From: Flavivirga spongiicola
GTDB taxonomy: Bacteria > Bacteroidota > Bacteroidia > Flavobacteriales > Flavobacteriaceae
Assembly: GCF_030540825.1 (NCBI RefSeq)
Contig: NZ_JAUOEO010000001.1
Span: 3,299,001-3,363,000, forward strand
Direction: 5' to 3'
Length of the DNA: 64,000 nucleotides
Within the stretch, counting starts at the first letter, position 1, and each line of letters begins with the position of its first letter. The notes under the pieces are model-generated. The model was not told the DNA's origin, ran no database searches, and saw only the letters and a program-made list of their open reading frames with translations. The position numbers and the translations under genes were made by a program. Below, piece by piece: positions 55,268 through 64,000 of this stretch.

Positions 55268-56054
55268 GGACTTTCTAATCATATTTGTTTTGCTCTCTTT
55301 TCAAACATTTATGGCTCAGTCAATTGAGGTGTTTGGAAAAGTTCAAAGTAAGTTAGGCGTTGAGAGTATTCATGTAATTAATAAAACGGCTCAAGTTTTT
55401 ACCATAACGAATGAAAAAGGTGAGTTTACAATTAATGTTAGTATAAATGATTCTTTAGTGTTTTCATCTATTCAACATAAATTAAAAGAAATTGTGATTT
55501 CTAAAGATGATATTTCTAATAAAGCAATTCTAGTAAAATTAGATGAACAAATTAATGAGCTTGATGAGGTTATAGTGGGTAAGGTTTTAACAGGGAATTT
55601 ACTTGAAGATATTGCCAATATAGATGGCAACCCACCTATTAATTTTTTTGATGTAGGTATACCTGGCTACACTGGTAAAATAGCGACACAAAGTGAACGT
55701 CGTTTGAGTGAAGCAGGAGAATTTAAACCAAAAATGCTATTAGGATTACTAGGAGGAGGAGTACCTTTAAACCCTATATTAAATGGTATTTCAGGAAGAA
55801 CTAAAATGCTAAAAAATCGTGTAAAAATTGAAACAAAAGAAACACTAATGAATACTATAAAAGCAAGATTGTCGAAGGACTTTTTTGTTTCAAATCCATT
55901 AGATAAAGGCTTACGAATGGATTTTTTCTATTTCTGTGCAGACGATGAAAATTTTATTAGATCTTGTAAAAATAAAACCGACTTTGAAATATTAGCTTTT
56001 TTGAGGCGTAAGTATAAACAGTATTTGGAAAATTTAGAAACAGGGAATGACTAA
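55254..56054 (+). CDS. Exported protein with carboxypeptidase-regulatory-like domain (paralog 3)
   Basis: A 266-residue third paralog of the tandem set, overlapping the second by 14 bp. It begins MLKIKDFLIIFVLLSFQTFM, then AQSIEVFGKVQ. The domain is shorter (VINKTAQVFTITNEKGEFTI, FSSIQHKLKEIVISKDDI), the linker is DEVIVGKVLTGNLLEDIANI, and a glycine-rich MLLGLLGGGVPLNPILNGIS differs from the other two. The helical C-terminus (FIRSCKNKTDFEILAFLRRK) is shared. It could be a partner that binds the first two, but nothing shows this. Confidence 0.83.
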   Translation: MLKIKDFLIIFVLLSFQTFMAQSIEVFGKVQSKLGVESIHVINKTAQVFTITNEKGEFTINVSINDSLVFSSIQHKLKEIVISKDDISNKAILVKLDEQINELDEVIVGKVLTGNLLEDIANIDGNPPINFFDVGIPGYTGKIATQSERRLSEAGEFKPKMLLGLLGGGVPLNPILNGISGRTKMLKNRVKIETKETLMNTIKARLSKDFFVSNPLDKGLRMDFFYFCADDENFIRSCKNKTDFEILAFLRRKYKQYLENLETGND

Positions 56055-56137
56055 TACCATTTTATGATAGAAAAGGTATTACACTTTTGGAATGCTTTTT
56101 GAATAGCAAAATAATTACTTTAGCAAAAAATATCTAG

Positions 56138-56641
56138 ATGAAATTTATTAAACCATTTTTGTTTTTTATAATTATACCGCTTTTAGCATTTACTAGCTTA
56201 CATAAATATTATATAAGCGTTACTCAAATTAATTTTATTGAAGAGAAACAATCTGTACAAATAACAACAAGAATTTTTATTGACGATTTTGAAAGTTTGC
56301 TACGTGAACGCTATGATGAATCTATAACGTTAGCAGGCAAAGATGAACCAAAAATAACTGATGTATATATTGAAAGGTATTTAAAAGAAAAACTAAAAAT
56401 AAAGATTAATGATAAAGATGCTAATCTTATTTTTATTGGTAAAGAATATGATATAGATATTATGAAATGCTATTTGGAAATTGAAGGCGTTAGTAGTATT
56501 GAATCCATAGAAATAAAAAACAAAGTTTTGTTTGATTTATATGAAGATCAGCAAAATATTGTAAAAACTAAAATTAACTCCAAACAAAAGAGCTTTATTT
56601 TAATCTCTCAAAATGATAAAGCTGTGTTAAATTTTAATTAA
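56138..56641 (+). CDS. DUF6702 family exported protein
   Basis: A 167-residue protein with a signal peptide (MKFIKPFLFFIIIPLLAFTS). The HKYYISVTQINFIEEKQSVQ and TTRIFIDDFESLLRERYDES segments match flavobacterial DUF6702 proteins, which usually sit next to M1 metallopeptidases, as here. The fold is likely beta-rich. No active site is visible. A role in delivery or folding of the peptidase is only suggested by the context. Confidence 0.83.
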   Translation: MKFIKPFLFFIIIPLLAFTSLHKYYISVTQINFIEEKQSVQITTRIFIDDFESLLRERYDESITLAGKDEPKITDVYIERYLKEKLKIKINDKDANLIFIGKEYDIDIMKCYLEIEGVSSIESIEIKNKVLFDLYEDQQNIVKTKINSKQKSFILISQNDKAVLNFN

Positions 56642-56752
56642 AATAAAGTTAATAAACTTTCAAAATCATTATTTTCGAACGCTTTTTATAAGGATAATAC
56701 ATTTTTTTTATCTAAAGCTCATCATTCTTTAAACAAAACTTAAAAAAATAAA

Positions 56753-59014
56753 ATGAAAAAAATCATCTATTTTTTACTCGCCATTGTTTTTATGTCAACA
56801 AGCGTATTTTCACAGAATACAGAAAAACAGAGAGTAGTAGGGCATACAGATCAGAATAAGTTTAGACAAATGAAAGATCTTTTGCCTACACCTAATGAGT
56901 CTAGAACGGCATCTGGAGCTCCTGGATACCAATACACTCAGCAAAAGGTTGATTATGTTATGGATATTCGTTTAGATGAGTCTAAAAATCAAATTCACGG
57001 AAAAGAGAAAATAACGTATCATAATAGTTCTAAAGACCATTTGGAATATTTATGGGTTCAGTTAGACCAAAATATGCGGGCAAGAGATTCTAAAACTCCA
57101 GATATTAATTCTGAAAGTTTTAAAGCTACCTTTAATAATGCTAAAACATTTACTAAATCAAATTTAAAAAAGAGGTTTGATGGAGGGTTTAATATAGAAT
57201 CAGTGAAAAATGATAATGGTTCAAATTTGTCGTTTACGATTAATCAAACCATGATGCGAATTAATTTGGAGAAGCCGTTAGCACCCGGAGAAGTATTTAA
57301 GTTTCAAATAGACTGGTGGTATAATGTAAATAACCATATTGTTGAAGGAGGTCGTTCAGGATATGAGTATTTCCCAAAGGACGGGAACAGCACATATGTA
57401 ATAGCGCAGTTTTTTCCAAGACTTTGTGTTTATAATAATGTTGAAGGTTGGCAAAATATGCAATTTTGGGGACGTAGCGAATTTGCTTTGGAGTTTGGCG
57501 ATTATGATGTGAAATTAACAGTACCAGCCGATCATAAATTAGAAGCAACAGGCGTATTGCAAAATGAAAAGGAAGTTTTAACAAAAGAACAGCTTAAACG
57601 TTTCGAAATAGCAAAAAAATCGTTTAAAGATCCGGTTTTTATTGTAACTCAAGAAGAAGCTGAAAAAGCTGAAACCCAAAAAAGCAAGAAAACTAAAACA
57701 TGGCATTTTAAAGCAAATAACGTAAGAGATTTTGCTTTTGCAACGTCGAGAAAATTTTTGTGGGACGCTATGGCAGTAGATATAAACGGTAGGACTGTAA
57801 TGGCAATTTCATTATATTCTAAAGAAGGAAACCCGCTTTGGGAAGAACATTCAACAAGAGTTGTAGCTAATACGTTAGAAGAATATTCTAAGCTTACTTT
57901 TGATTATCCATATAATAAAGCAGTTTCCGTACACGCACAAATGGGAATGGAATACCCTATGATTTGTTTTAATTTTGGAAGACCAAACCCAGATGGCACC
58001 TATTCGGAAAGACTTAAAAGGGGTATGATTGGGGTGATAACTCATGAAGTAGGCCATAACTTTTTCCCCATGATTGTTAATAGTGATGAGCGCCAATGGA
58101 CCTGGATGGATGAGGGTTTAAATTCATTTGTTGAAATTTTAGCAGAATTAGATTATGATCCTAACTTTATAACAGGAAATTTACCAAAAGATATTGTACA
58201 CTATATGGGCGGAAATCAAGATTTTATTTCACCAATTATGTCTCAAGGTGATTATGTACATCAATTTGGACCTAATGCGTATACAAAGCCGGCGGCAGCT
58301 TTATACTTATTAAGACAGACCATTATGGGACCAGAACTATTTGATCATGCGTTTAGAACATATTCAAAACGATGGATGTTTAAGCACCCTACGCCTGCAG
58401 ACTTTTTTAGAACCATGGAAGATGCTTCAGCTATGGATTTGGATTGGTTTTGGAGAGGATGGTTTTATACTACAGATTATACTGATATAGGAGTTAAAGA
58501 TGTTAAGTCATATTATTTAACAGATAAGCCAACTGAAAAAGCTAAAAAACTAGCCGAAAGGAATAATATGAATCTTGATGACTATAAAGACAAGCTAGTT
58601 TATTTTGCAGAAGTTAAAGAAGGTACTAGTTCTGAAAATTCTAAAAAAGCTTCTGATTTTGAATTTTTAAAGAATCATTTGGGAAGTTTATCAAAAGAAG
58701 AAAAAGCAGAACTAAATCAAGCACCAAATTATTTTTATGAGGTCACTTTCGAAAAACCAGGAGGATTAGTAATGCCAATAATTTTAGAGTTAACTTATGA
58801 GGATGGTTCTAAAGAAAGAAAAAAGTATCCAGCTCAAATATGGAGATATAATGAAAATGAAGTTAAGAAAGTTTTTAGATCAGAAAAAGCTATAACAGGT
58901 TTTGTTATTGATCCAGATCTAGAAACCGCAGATGTAGATACATCAAATAATTCATGGCCAAGGGAAGTAAAACCAAATGCTTTTGACCAATTTAAAAATA
59001 AAGTAAAAAGCTAA
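56753..59014 (+). CDS. M1 family metallopeptidase (1)
   Basis: A 753-residue exported zinc aminopeptidase-like enzyme with a signal peptide (MKKIIYFLLAIVFMSTSVFS). The zinc site is H431, H435 and E454 (THEVGHNFFP, then WMDEGLN), the exact HExxH-18-E spacing of M1. The substrate-recognition GMEYPMICFNFG lies before it, in the position of the GxMEN motif, although the sequence differs. The C-terminus (WSRGWF-like FWRGWFYTTDYTDI, then a beta domain) is normal. It is a paralog of the next gene, with a 42 bp gap, so the two are an operon. Confidence 0.93.
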   Translation: MKKIIYFLLAIVFMSTSVFSQNTEKQRVVGHTDQNKFRQMKDLLPTPNESRTASGAPGYQYTQQKVDYVMDIRLDESKNQIHGKEKITYHNSSKDHLEYLWVQLDQNMRARDSKTPDINSESFKATFNNAKTFTKSNLKKRFDGGFNIESVKNDNGSNLSFTINQTMMRINLEKPLAPGEVFKFQIDWWYNVNNHIVEGGRSGYEYFPKDGNSTYVIAQFFPRLCVYNNVEGWQNMQFWGRSEFALEFGDYDVKLTVPADHKLEATGVLQNEKEVLTKEQLKRFEIAKKSFKDPVFIVTQEEAEKAETQKSKKTKTWHFKANNVRDFAFATSRKFLWDAMAVDINGRTVMAISLYSKEGNPLWEEHSTRVVANTLEEYSKLTFDYPYNKAVSVHAQMGMEYPMICFNFGRPNPDGTYSERLKRGMIGVITHEVGHNFFPMIVNSDERQWTWMDEGLNSFVEILAELDYDPNFITGNLPKDIVHYMGGNQDFISPIMSQGDYVHQFGPNAYTKPAAALYLLRQTIMGPELFDHAFRTYSKRWMFKHPTPADFFRTMEDASAMDLDWFWRGWFYTTDYTDIGVKDVKSYYLTDKPTEKAKKLAERNNMNLDDYKDKLVYFAEVKEGTSSENSKKASDFEFLKNHLGSLSKEEKAELNQAPNYFYEVTFEKPGGLVMPIILELTYEDGSKERKKYPAQIWRYNENEVKKVFRSEKAITGFVIDPDLETADVDTSNNSWPREVKPNAFDQFKNKVKS

Positions 59015-59056
59015 GAATTGATTAACCAAACCGATTATAAATTATAAAAAAATAAA

Positions 59057-61363
59057 ATGAAAAAGTTTACCTATTACCTGCTTTCAGTAGTATTTATTTC
59101 TACTAGTGTTTTTGCACAAGAGCAGGAAAAATCAGAGATTAAACCTGGTCATCAAAACAATAATAAATTTAAACAATTGTATGATGAGTTTTCTACACCT
59201 AATATGTATAGAGCTGCATCTGGTGCACCTGGAGTAGCATATTATCAGCAACAGGCAGATTATAAAATGGATCTGGTTTTAGATGATAAAAACACAAAAT
59301 TATCTGGGTTTGAAACCATTACATATACGAATAATTCGCCAGATGTGTTAAAATATCTTTGGGTTCAATTAGACCAGAATAAAAGAGCTAAAGATTCTAA
59401 ATCGCCATTAATAGAAGGAAGTGGTGTAGCACCAGTAATGAGACCTGAACAGTTTATTAATGAGTATACAAAAGAACCTTTTGACGGTGGGTTTAACATT
59501 CAAGAAGTTAAAGACACTAATGGTAAGCCACTGCCGCACATGATTAATAGGACGATGATGCGTGTTGAGTTACCTAAAGCTTTAAAATCTGGCGAGAAAT
59601 TCTCATTTTCAATTAAATGGTGGTACAATATAAATAATCACCTTGTTGTAGATGGTCGTTCTGGATATGAGTATTTTGAAAAAGATGGAAATAATGCTTA
59701 TGTAATTGCACAGTTTTATCCAAGAATGGCAGTTTACAGTGATGTTGAAGGGTGGCAGAATTCACAATTTTGGGGACGTGACGAGTTTGCCTTACCATTT
59801 GGAGATTTTGAAGTAAATATTACAGTGCCTGCAGATCATATTTTAGATGGTACAGGGAGACTTACAAATAGAAAAGAAGTTTTCTCTAAAACTATGATGC
59901 AACGTTACGAGCAAGCTAAAAAATCTTACGATAAACCTGTAATCATTGTTTCTCAAGCTGAAGCTGAAGCTGCAGAAAAAGGTTTTTCTAATGAGACTAA
60001 AACATGGAAATTGCATGCAGAGAATGTTCGTGATTTTGGTTTTGCAACGTCAAGAAAGTTTATTTGGGATATGATGGCGGTTAAAATTGGTGGTAAAGAT
60101 GTTATGGCTGTATCGATGTACCCAAAAGAAGGTAATCCACTTTGGGAAGAATGGTCTACAAAAGCAGTAGCAAGTACCTTAAAATCGTATTCAAGAATGA
60201 CTTTTGATTATCCATACCATAAAGCTATTTCGGTTCATGCTAAGAGTCAAGGTATGGAGTATCCTATGATTTGCTGGAATTTTGGTCGACCGAATGAAGA
60301 TGGTACATATAGCGATCGTGTAAAGTATGGTATGATGGGAGTCATTATTCATGAAGTAGGGCATAATTTCTTCCCTATGATTGTTAACAGTGATGAACGT
60401 CAATGGACATGGATGGACGAAGGTTTAAATACATTTGTTCAGTATGTTGCTGAGCAAGATTTTGGTGAAGCTTATCCTGAAGCATTATCTCCAAAAGATA
60501 AACATTTTCCTTCTGATCGTGGACCAGCACGTATGATTGTACCTTATATGGGAGGGAACCAAGATTTTATTGCACCAATTATGACTAAAGGCCTTAATAC
60601 GTATCAGTTTGGTAATAACGCATACGGTAAACCTGCTACAGCCTTAAACATTTTAAGAGAAACTGTTATGGGACGCGATTTATTTGATTATGCATTTAGA
60701 GAGTATGCGCAACGTTGGATGTTTAAACACCCAACACCAGAAGATTTCTTTAGAACTATGGAGGATGCTTCAGCATTCGATTTAGATTGGTATTGGAGAG
60801 GTTGGTTTTATACGACAGATTGGACTGATATAGGGCTAAAAGAAGTGAAAAAATACTATGTGTCTTCAGAACCTAATAAGTTTATTAGAGACATGGCAAG
60901 AGAAAGAGGAGCGAAGTTAAAAGATTTACCACCATTAGTTTATATGGTTGAAGAGGGTAGTGAAGACTATAAAGAAGAGATGAAATCTAATGTCGTTTTA
61001 GAAGATACTAAATCGCTTAAAGAATATGTCATGGATAACTTTACTGTTGAAGAACGCAAAAACATAAAAGCACCTAAGTATTTCTATAATATTACTTTTG
61101 AAAAACCAGGAGGTTTGGTTATGCCCATTATAGTTGAGTATACTTATGCCGATGGTACAAAAAAGCGAGAAACTTATCCAGCACAAATATGGAGACTTAA
61201 TGATAAAGAAGTAAGTAAAGCCATTGCTTCAGAAAAAGAGATTGTTAATATTATTATTGATCCAGATTTAGAAACGGCCGATGTTGATACATCAAATAAT
61301 TCTTGGCCAAAAAAGGTTAAGCAAAATGAATTTGACCAATTTAAAAATAAAATTAAAGGGTAA
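59057..61363 (+). CDS. M1 family metallopeptidase (2)
   Basis: A 768-residue paralog of the preceding gene, again with a signal peptide (MKKFTYYLLSVVFISTSVFA) and the zinc ligands H432, H436 and E455. It also has GMEYPMICWNFG, WRGWFYTTDWTDIGLKEVKK and a matching C-terminal beta domain (KPGGLVMPIIVEYTYADGTK). The two proteins are collinear throughout, so this is a tandem gene duplication. Differences include a short insertion (SPKDKHFPSDRGPARMIV) after the active site, which may change specificity. The substrate is unknown. Confidence 0.93.
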   Translation: MKKFTYYLLSVVFISTSVFAQEQEKSEIKPGHQNNNKFKQLYDEFSTPNMYRAASGAPGVAYYQQQADYKMDLVLDDKNTKLSGFETITYTNNSPDVLKYLWVQLDQNKRAKDSKSPLIEGSGVAPVMRPEQFINEYTKEPFDGGFNIQEVKDTNGKPLPHMINRTMMRVELPKALKSGEKFSFSIKWWYNINNHLVVDGRSGYEYFEKDGNNAYVIAQFYPRMAVYSDVEGWQNSQFWGRDEFALPFGDFEVNITVPADHILDGTGRLTNRKEVFSKTMMQRYEQAKKSYDKPVIIVSQAEAEAAEKGFSNETKTWKLHAENVRDFGFATSRKFIWDMMAVKIGGKDVMAVSMYPKEGNPLWEEWSTKAVASTLKSYSRMTFDYPYHKAISVHAKSQGMEYPMICWNFGRPNEDGTYSDRVKYGMMGVIIHEVGHNFFPMIVNSDERQWTWMDEGLNTFVQYVAEQDFGEAYPEALSPKDKHFPSDRGPARMIVPYMGGNQDFIAPIMTKGLNTYQFGNNAYGKPATALNILRETVMGRDLFDYAFREYAQRWMFKHPTPEDFFRTMEDASAFDLDWYWRGWFYTTDWTDIGLKEVKKYYVSSEPNKFIRDMARERGAKLKDLPPLVYMVEEGSEDYKEEMKSNVVLEDTKSLKEYVMDNFTVEERKNIKAPKYFYNITFEKPGGLVMPIIVEYTYADGTKKRETYPAQIWRLNDKEVSKAIASEKEIVNIIIDPDLETADVDTSNNSWPKKVKQNEFDQFKNKIKG

Positions 61364-61381
61364 TCAGATAATAAAAGTGTT

Positions 61382-61514
61382 AGAGGCTGTCTAAAAAGTC
61401 TTTATAATTTGATTTGTCAGGTAGAGCCTGTCGAAACCGATATTGACTATCAGTAAGTTAAAAATATTTCGACAAGCTCAATATGACATCTAACTTACTT
61501 TTTAGACACCCTCT
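61382..61514. repeat. Nested inverted repeat after the M1 peptidases
   Basis: The outer arms agaggctgtctaaaaagt (61382-61399) and actttttagacaccctct (61497-61514) match at 17 of 18 positions. The inner arms gagcctgtcgaaa (61424-61436) and tttcgacaagctc (61467-61479) match at 12 of 13. The outer arm is shared with the pruA terminator and the repeat at 2670. It may serve as a terminator for the plus-strand operon. Confidence 0.8.
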
Positions 61515-61591
61515 TTTATTTAATAATGAATTTTTATTATAGTAATCTGGTAAAGTCGGTAATATTTCTTTAATGTATTAAAACAACTCAC

Positions 61592-61599
61592 TATATTTG
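61592..61599 (+). promoter_or_regulatory. -7 box of the tatA promoter
   Basis: TATATTTG followed by C is a perfect -7 box, ending only 4 bases before the tatA GTG. A weak ctttaa lies 19 bp upstream in place of the -33 box. Transcription would begin at or near the start codon. Confidence 0.55.
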
Positions 61600-61603
61600 C
61601 GTT

Positions 61604-61891
61604 GTGATACAACAAGCTACATTTTTATTTATTAGTGGTGCAGAAATAGCATTTATACTATTTATTGTTATTATGGTTTTTGGCGCAGATAAGTTGCCAG
61701 AAATAGCTCGTGGATTAGGTAAAGGAATGCGCACTCTTAAAGATGCTACTAATGATATTAAGCATGAAATTACCAAAACAGCTGAAAAAAATGATATTGA
61801 TATAAGTATTACCGATGATGTTAAGAAAGAACTTAACAAGGTTAAAGATGATTTAGACGATTTTACAGGTTCAGTAAAACGTAAATTCTAA
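61604..61891 (+). CDS. tatA: Twin-arginine translocase subunit TatA/TatB-like
   Basis: A 95-residue TatA-type protein. An N-terminal membrane helix (IAFILFIVIMVF) is followed by the hinge GADKLPEIARGLGKGMR, an amphipathic helix, and a soluble acidic tail (KNDIDISITDDVKKELNKVK). The FG-K-LP-LAR pattern is diagnostic for TatA/TatB. It helps form the channel that exports folded proteins. The start is a GTG; no ATG lies upstream in frame before a stop codon. The leader appears to be nearly absent. Confidence 0.93.
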   Translation: MIQQATFLFISGAEIAFILFIVIMVFGADKLPEIARGLGKGMRTLKDATNDIKHEITKTAEKNDIDISITDDVKKELNKVKDDLDDFTGSVKRKF

Positions 61892-62019
61892 TCCCTCTGT
61901 AGGCATTATCTTCATTATTTACCTCTCAACGTTTTAATTTGGGTTTTCAACGAGTATTTTCAATTTCTCATTTATTGAAAAATATATTTACTAAACCAAA
62001 TCTAAAATGCTAACCAAAA

Positions 62020-64000
62020 ATGAAAACAATCCTACTTATATGTTTTCTGTGCACTATAAATCCGTCTTTTTCTCAGGATGATAAGCACACGATATTTCAG
62101 ATAGACAGTTTGAATTCCGATGCTTTACGATTCTATGATAATAATGAGATAGTAAATGCGCTATCTACTATTAATAAATCTAAAAGGCTGTCAGAGTCCA
62201 TTAATGATATTTACGGCAGTGCACTAGCTAATTTTATTCAAGGCCAAATTTATAGTTCTATGGAAGAGTATGATGCTGCCGAGAATAGATTTGTTACTTC
62301 ACTTAAAAATTCATTAAAAATTGAAGATAATTACTTAATAGCAAGATCATATTTAAATTTAGGAAAGTTATGTAAAAGAAAGAAACCCATTAAACTGGTG
62401 CATACTTACTTTGACCATGCTTTAAAGTATGTTTCAATTGGTAATGTTAAGGATCATAATAACCATGATAAACAACAAGATGTTCTGTTTGATATTCAAA
62501 TTAGTTTGTGTCAAATATATTTAGAGGATAACTTAACGGAAAAAGCATTAATATATCTTTTAAGAGCAGAGGAAAATTTGAATGATTATGTGGCAGATTC
62601 AAATGCTTATGCATATTTAAAGTATACTCAGGGATTATATTTCATTAAAAAAGAGTTGTTTAATAATGCGAATAAAAAATTCAATGAGGCATTGGCATTG
62701 TTAGAAGGAAATAATCAAGGTAAAAGGCAACATCATAACTTACTTTTACTCAATGTCTATGAAAAATTAGCCTTGTCTTTTGAGAAACAAGATTTAGATA
62801 AGCAGGCATATAATGCACTATTGAAATATAATAACTATATGCGTCAATATAGAGACGAAGCGCAATCTGAACGAAAATCTATTGCAAAATCAGAATTTCT
62901 TATTGAAGATTATAAAAAAGATGCTCAAATAGCAAATACAGAACGAATACACCAAGTTGAAATTACTAATAAGGTAAAAAACTTAAATATTATCATTACG
63001 ATAGCTTTGGTTCTATTTCTTGTATCGCTAATCACAGTTTATAGGAGTTATATTTCTAAAAGAAAGTTGACTAATATTTTAAAAGATCAGAATGAACAAT
63101 TAGAAATTGCTCGAAATGAAGCTGTGAAATCATCAGAGTTGAAATCGAAATTTATATCAAATGTAACACACGAATTAAGGACACCTCTTTATGGTGTTGT
63201 TGGTGTGACCTCATTGCTTCTTGAAAATAGTGATTTAAGCAAAAGTGAGACTAAACTTATAAATTCACTAAAGTACTCTGGAGATTATTTGTTAAACCTT
63301 ATTAATGATATTTTACAAGTAAGTAAAATTGAATCACATAAAATAGAATTAAAAAATACTACGGTTAATTTAAAAACATTATTAAAGAATATTGTTGATT
63401 CTTTTGACTTTAGATTAAAAGAAACCAATAACAAAATTAATGTATTAATAGATGAAGGACTTCCACAATATATAAAATGTGATAATGTAAGACTGTCCCA
63501 AATTTTAATTAATTTAATCGGAAATAGTATAAAATTTACCGAAAGTGGACATATTAACCTTCGAGTAATAATGATAGATAATAATACAAAAGATGTTAGT
63601 GTACGCTTTGAAATTGAAGATAATGGTTGTGGAATTCCGAAGCATAAATTTGACACAGTTTTTGATAATTTTTCTCAATTAGATGAAAATAATAATATTA
63701 ACTACCAAGGTACAGGCTTAGGGCTTTCTATTACCAAAAATTTGGTTGAGTTATTTAAGAGCGAAATTGAACTAGAAAGTGAAGTAGGAGTTGGTAGTAA
63801 GTTTAGTTTCAACATCACTTTTGAAATAGATGAAGTAGAAAAAAATAAGCTAGAATCAAAAAATGAAGTTGAAGACAAATTGTTAAATAAAAGGTATAAG
63901 ATTCTTGTTGTAGAAGATAATAAGATAAATCAGGTTGTTACACAAAACTTATTAAAAAAGGCTAATTACGAATCTTTCGTTGTTAGTAATGGTTTAGAGG
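62020..64000 (+). CDS. TPR-containing hybrid sensor histidine kinase (partial)
   Basis: At least 660 residues; the gene runs off the right edge. It starts with a signal peptide (MKTILLICFLCTINPSFSQD), followed by a periplasmic TPR region (about 25-310) in place of a conventional sensor. A membrane helix (about 322-344) leads to the kinase core with H384 in NVTHELRTPLYGVVGVTSLL, the N-box ILINLIGNSIKFTESG, and the boxes NGCGIP and GTGLGLSITKNLVELF. A receiver domain begins near 626 (KILVVEDNKINQVVTQNLLK), with the phosphoacceptor beyond the edge. An unknown ligand would be sensed by the TPR region. Confidence 0.93.
   Translation, partial: MKTILLICFLCTINPSFSQDDKHTIFQIDSLNSDALRFYDNNEIVNALSTINKSKRLSESINDIYGSALANFIQGQIYSSMEEYDAAENRFVTSLKNSLKIEDNYLIARSYLNLGKLCKRKKPIKLVHTYFDHALKYVSIGNVKDHNNHDKQQDVLFDIQISLCQIYLEDNLTEKALIYLLRAEENLNDYVADSNAYAYLKYTQGLYFIKKELFNNANKKFNEALALLEGNNQGKRQHHNLLLLNVYEKLALSFEKQDLDKQAYNALLKYNNYMRQYRDEAQSERKSIAKSEFLIEDYKKDAQIANTERIHQVEITNKVKNLNIIITIALVLFLVSLITVYRSYISKRKLTNILKDQNEQLEIARNEAVKSSELKSKFISNVTHELRTPLYGVVGVTSLLLENSDLSKSETKLINSLKYSGDYLLNLINDILQVSKIESHKIELKNTTVNLKTLLKNIVDSFDFRLKETNNKINVLIDEGLPQYIKCDNVRLSQILINLIGNSIKFTESGHINLRVIMIDNNTKDVSVRFEIEDNGCGIPKHKFDTVFDNFSQLDENNNINYQGTGLGLSITKNLVELFKSEIELESEVGVGSKFSFNITFEIDEVEKNKLESKNEVEDKLLNKRYKILVVEDNKINQVVTQNLLKKANYESFVVSNGLE

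Overview
The window comes from an AT-rich Bacteroidota genome, most likely a marine member of the Flavobacteriaceae. This rests on gene content: a six-gene sodium-pumping NADH:quinone reductase, a type IX secretion plug protein, a surface protein with a type IX C-terminal sorting signal, hybrid histidine kinases carrying AraC-type DNA-binding domains, and many small conserved flavobacterial families. Start codons lack Shine-Dalgarno sequences, and several genes have the TAnnTTTG -7 box of this phylum. Nothing in the window looks like a prophage, CRISPR array, transposase or rRNA operon.

Layout. Positions 1-2.7 kb hold a truncated membrane-bound AraC-type regulator, a response regulator and three small membrane-anchored proteins of unknown role. 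From 2.8 to 8.6 kb are housekeeping and metabolic genes (aminotransferase, fatty acid desaturase, rsmG, a TPR protein) and an ECF42-type sigma factor with its YciI/DGPF partner. From 8.6 to 10.3 kb lies a small accessory patch of two unknown minus-strand genes, one HNH-like, bounded by related short sequences. From 10.4 to 20.1 kb are a TPR protein, pruA, an NRDE protein with a DUF6695 protein, a GH95 alpha-L-fucosidase, apaG and the type IX plug protein.

From 20.2 to 32.2 kb is the respiratory block: nqrABCDEF in one operon, then unknown flavobacterial genes, a DUF4846 protein, a SLC13-type anion transporter, and apbE, the enzyme that attaches FMN to NqrB and NqrC. From 32.2 to 44.5 kb is a sensing and surface block: two paralogous hybrid regulators on the minus strand, divergent from secreted proteins (a cadherin/NHL lipoprotein, two small exported proteins and a 1298-residue beta-helix protein exported by type IX secretion). 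From 44.6 to 53.4 kb are housekeeping genes (methyltransferase, map, CoA-transferase, gpmI, M48 protease, GNAT, tRNA-Gly, pepE), interrupted by a GxxExxY gene flanked by inverted repeats and by three tandem copies of a unit that begins with the 3' end of tRNA-Gly. From 53.5 to 61.4 kb are three tandem secreted paralogs with a carboxypeptidase-regulatory-like domain, a DUF6702 protein and two tandem M1 metallopeptidases. The window ends with tatA and a truncated TPR-containing hybrid histidine kinase.

The most interesting points are the paired membrane-anchored hybrid regulators with phased TTTTTTGA motifs in front of the surface-protein cluster, the GxxExxY insert that appears to supply the start codon of its neighbour, the tandem duplication of the tRNA-Gly tail, the altered flavinylation motif in NqrB, and the possible permuted papain-like fold of the DUF6695 protein. 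None amounts to clear proof of a new system. All calls come from reading the sequence; no database search was run.
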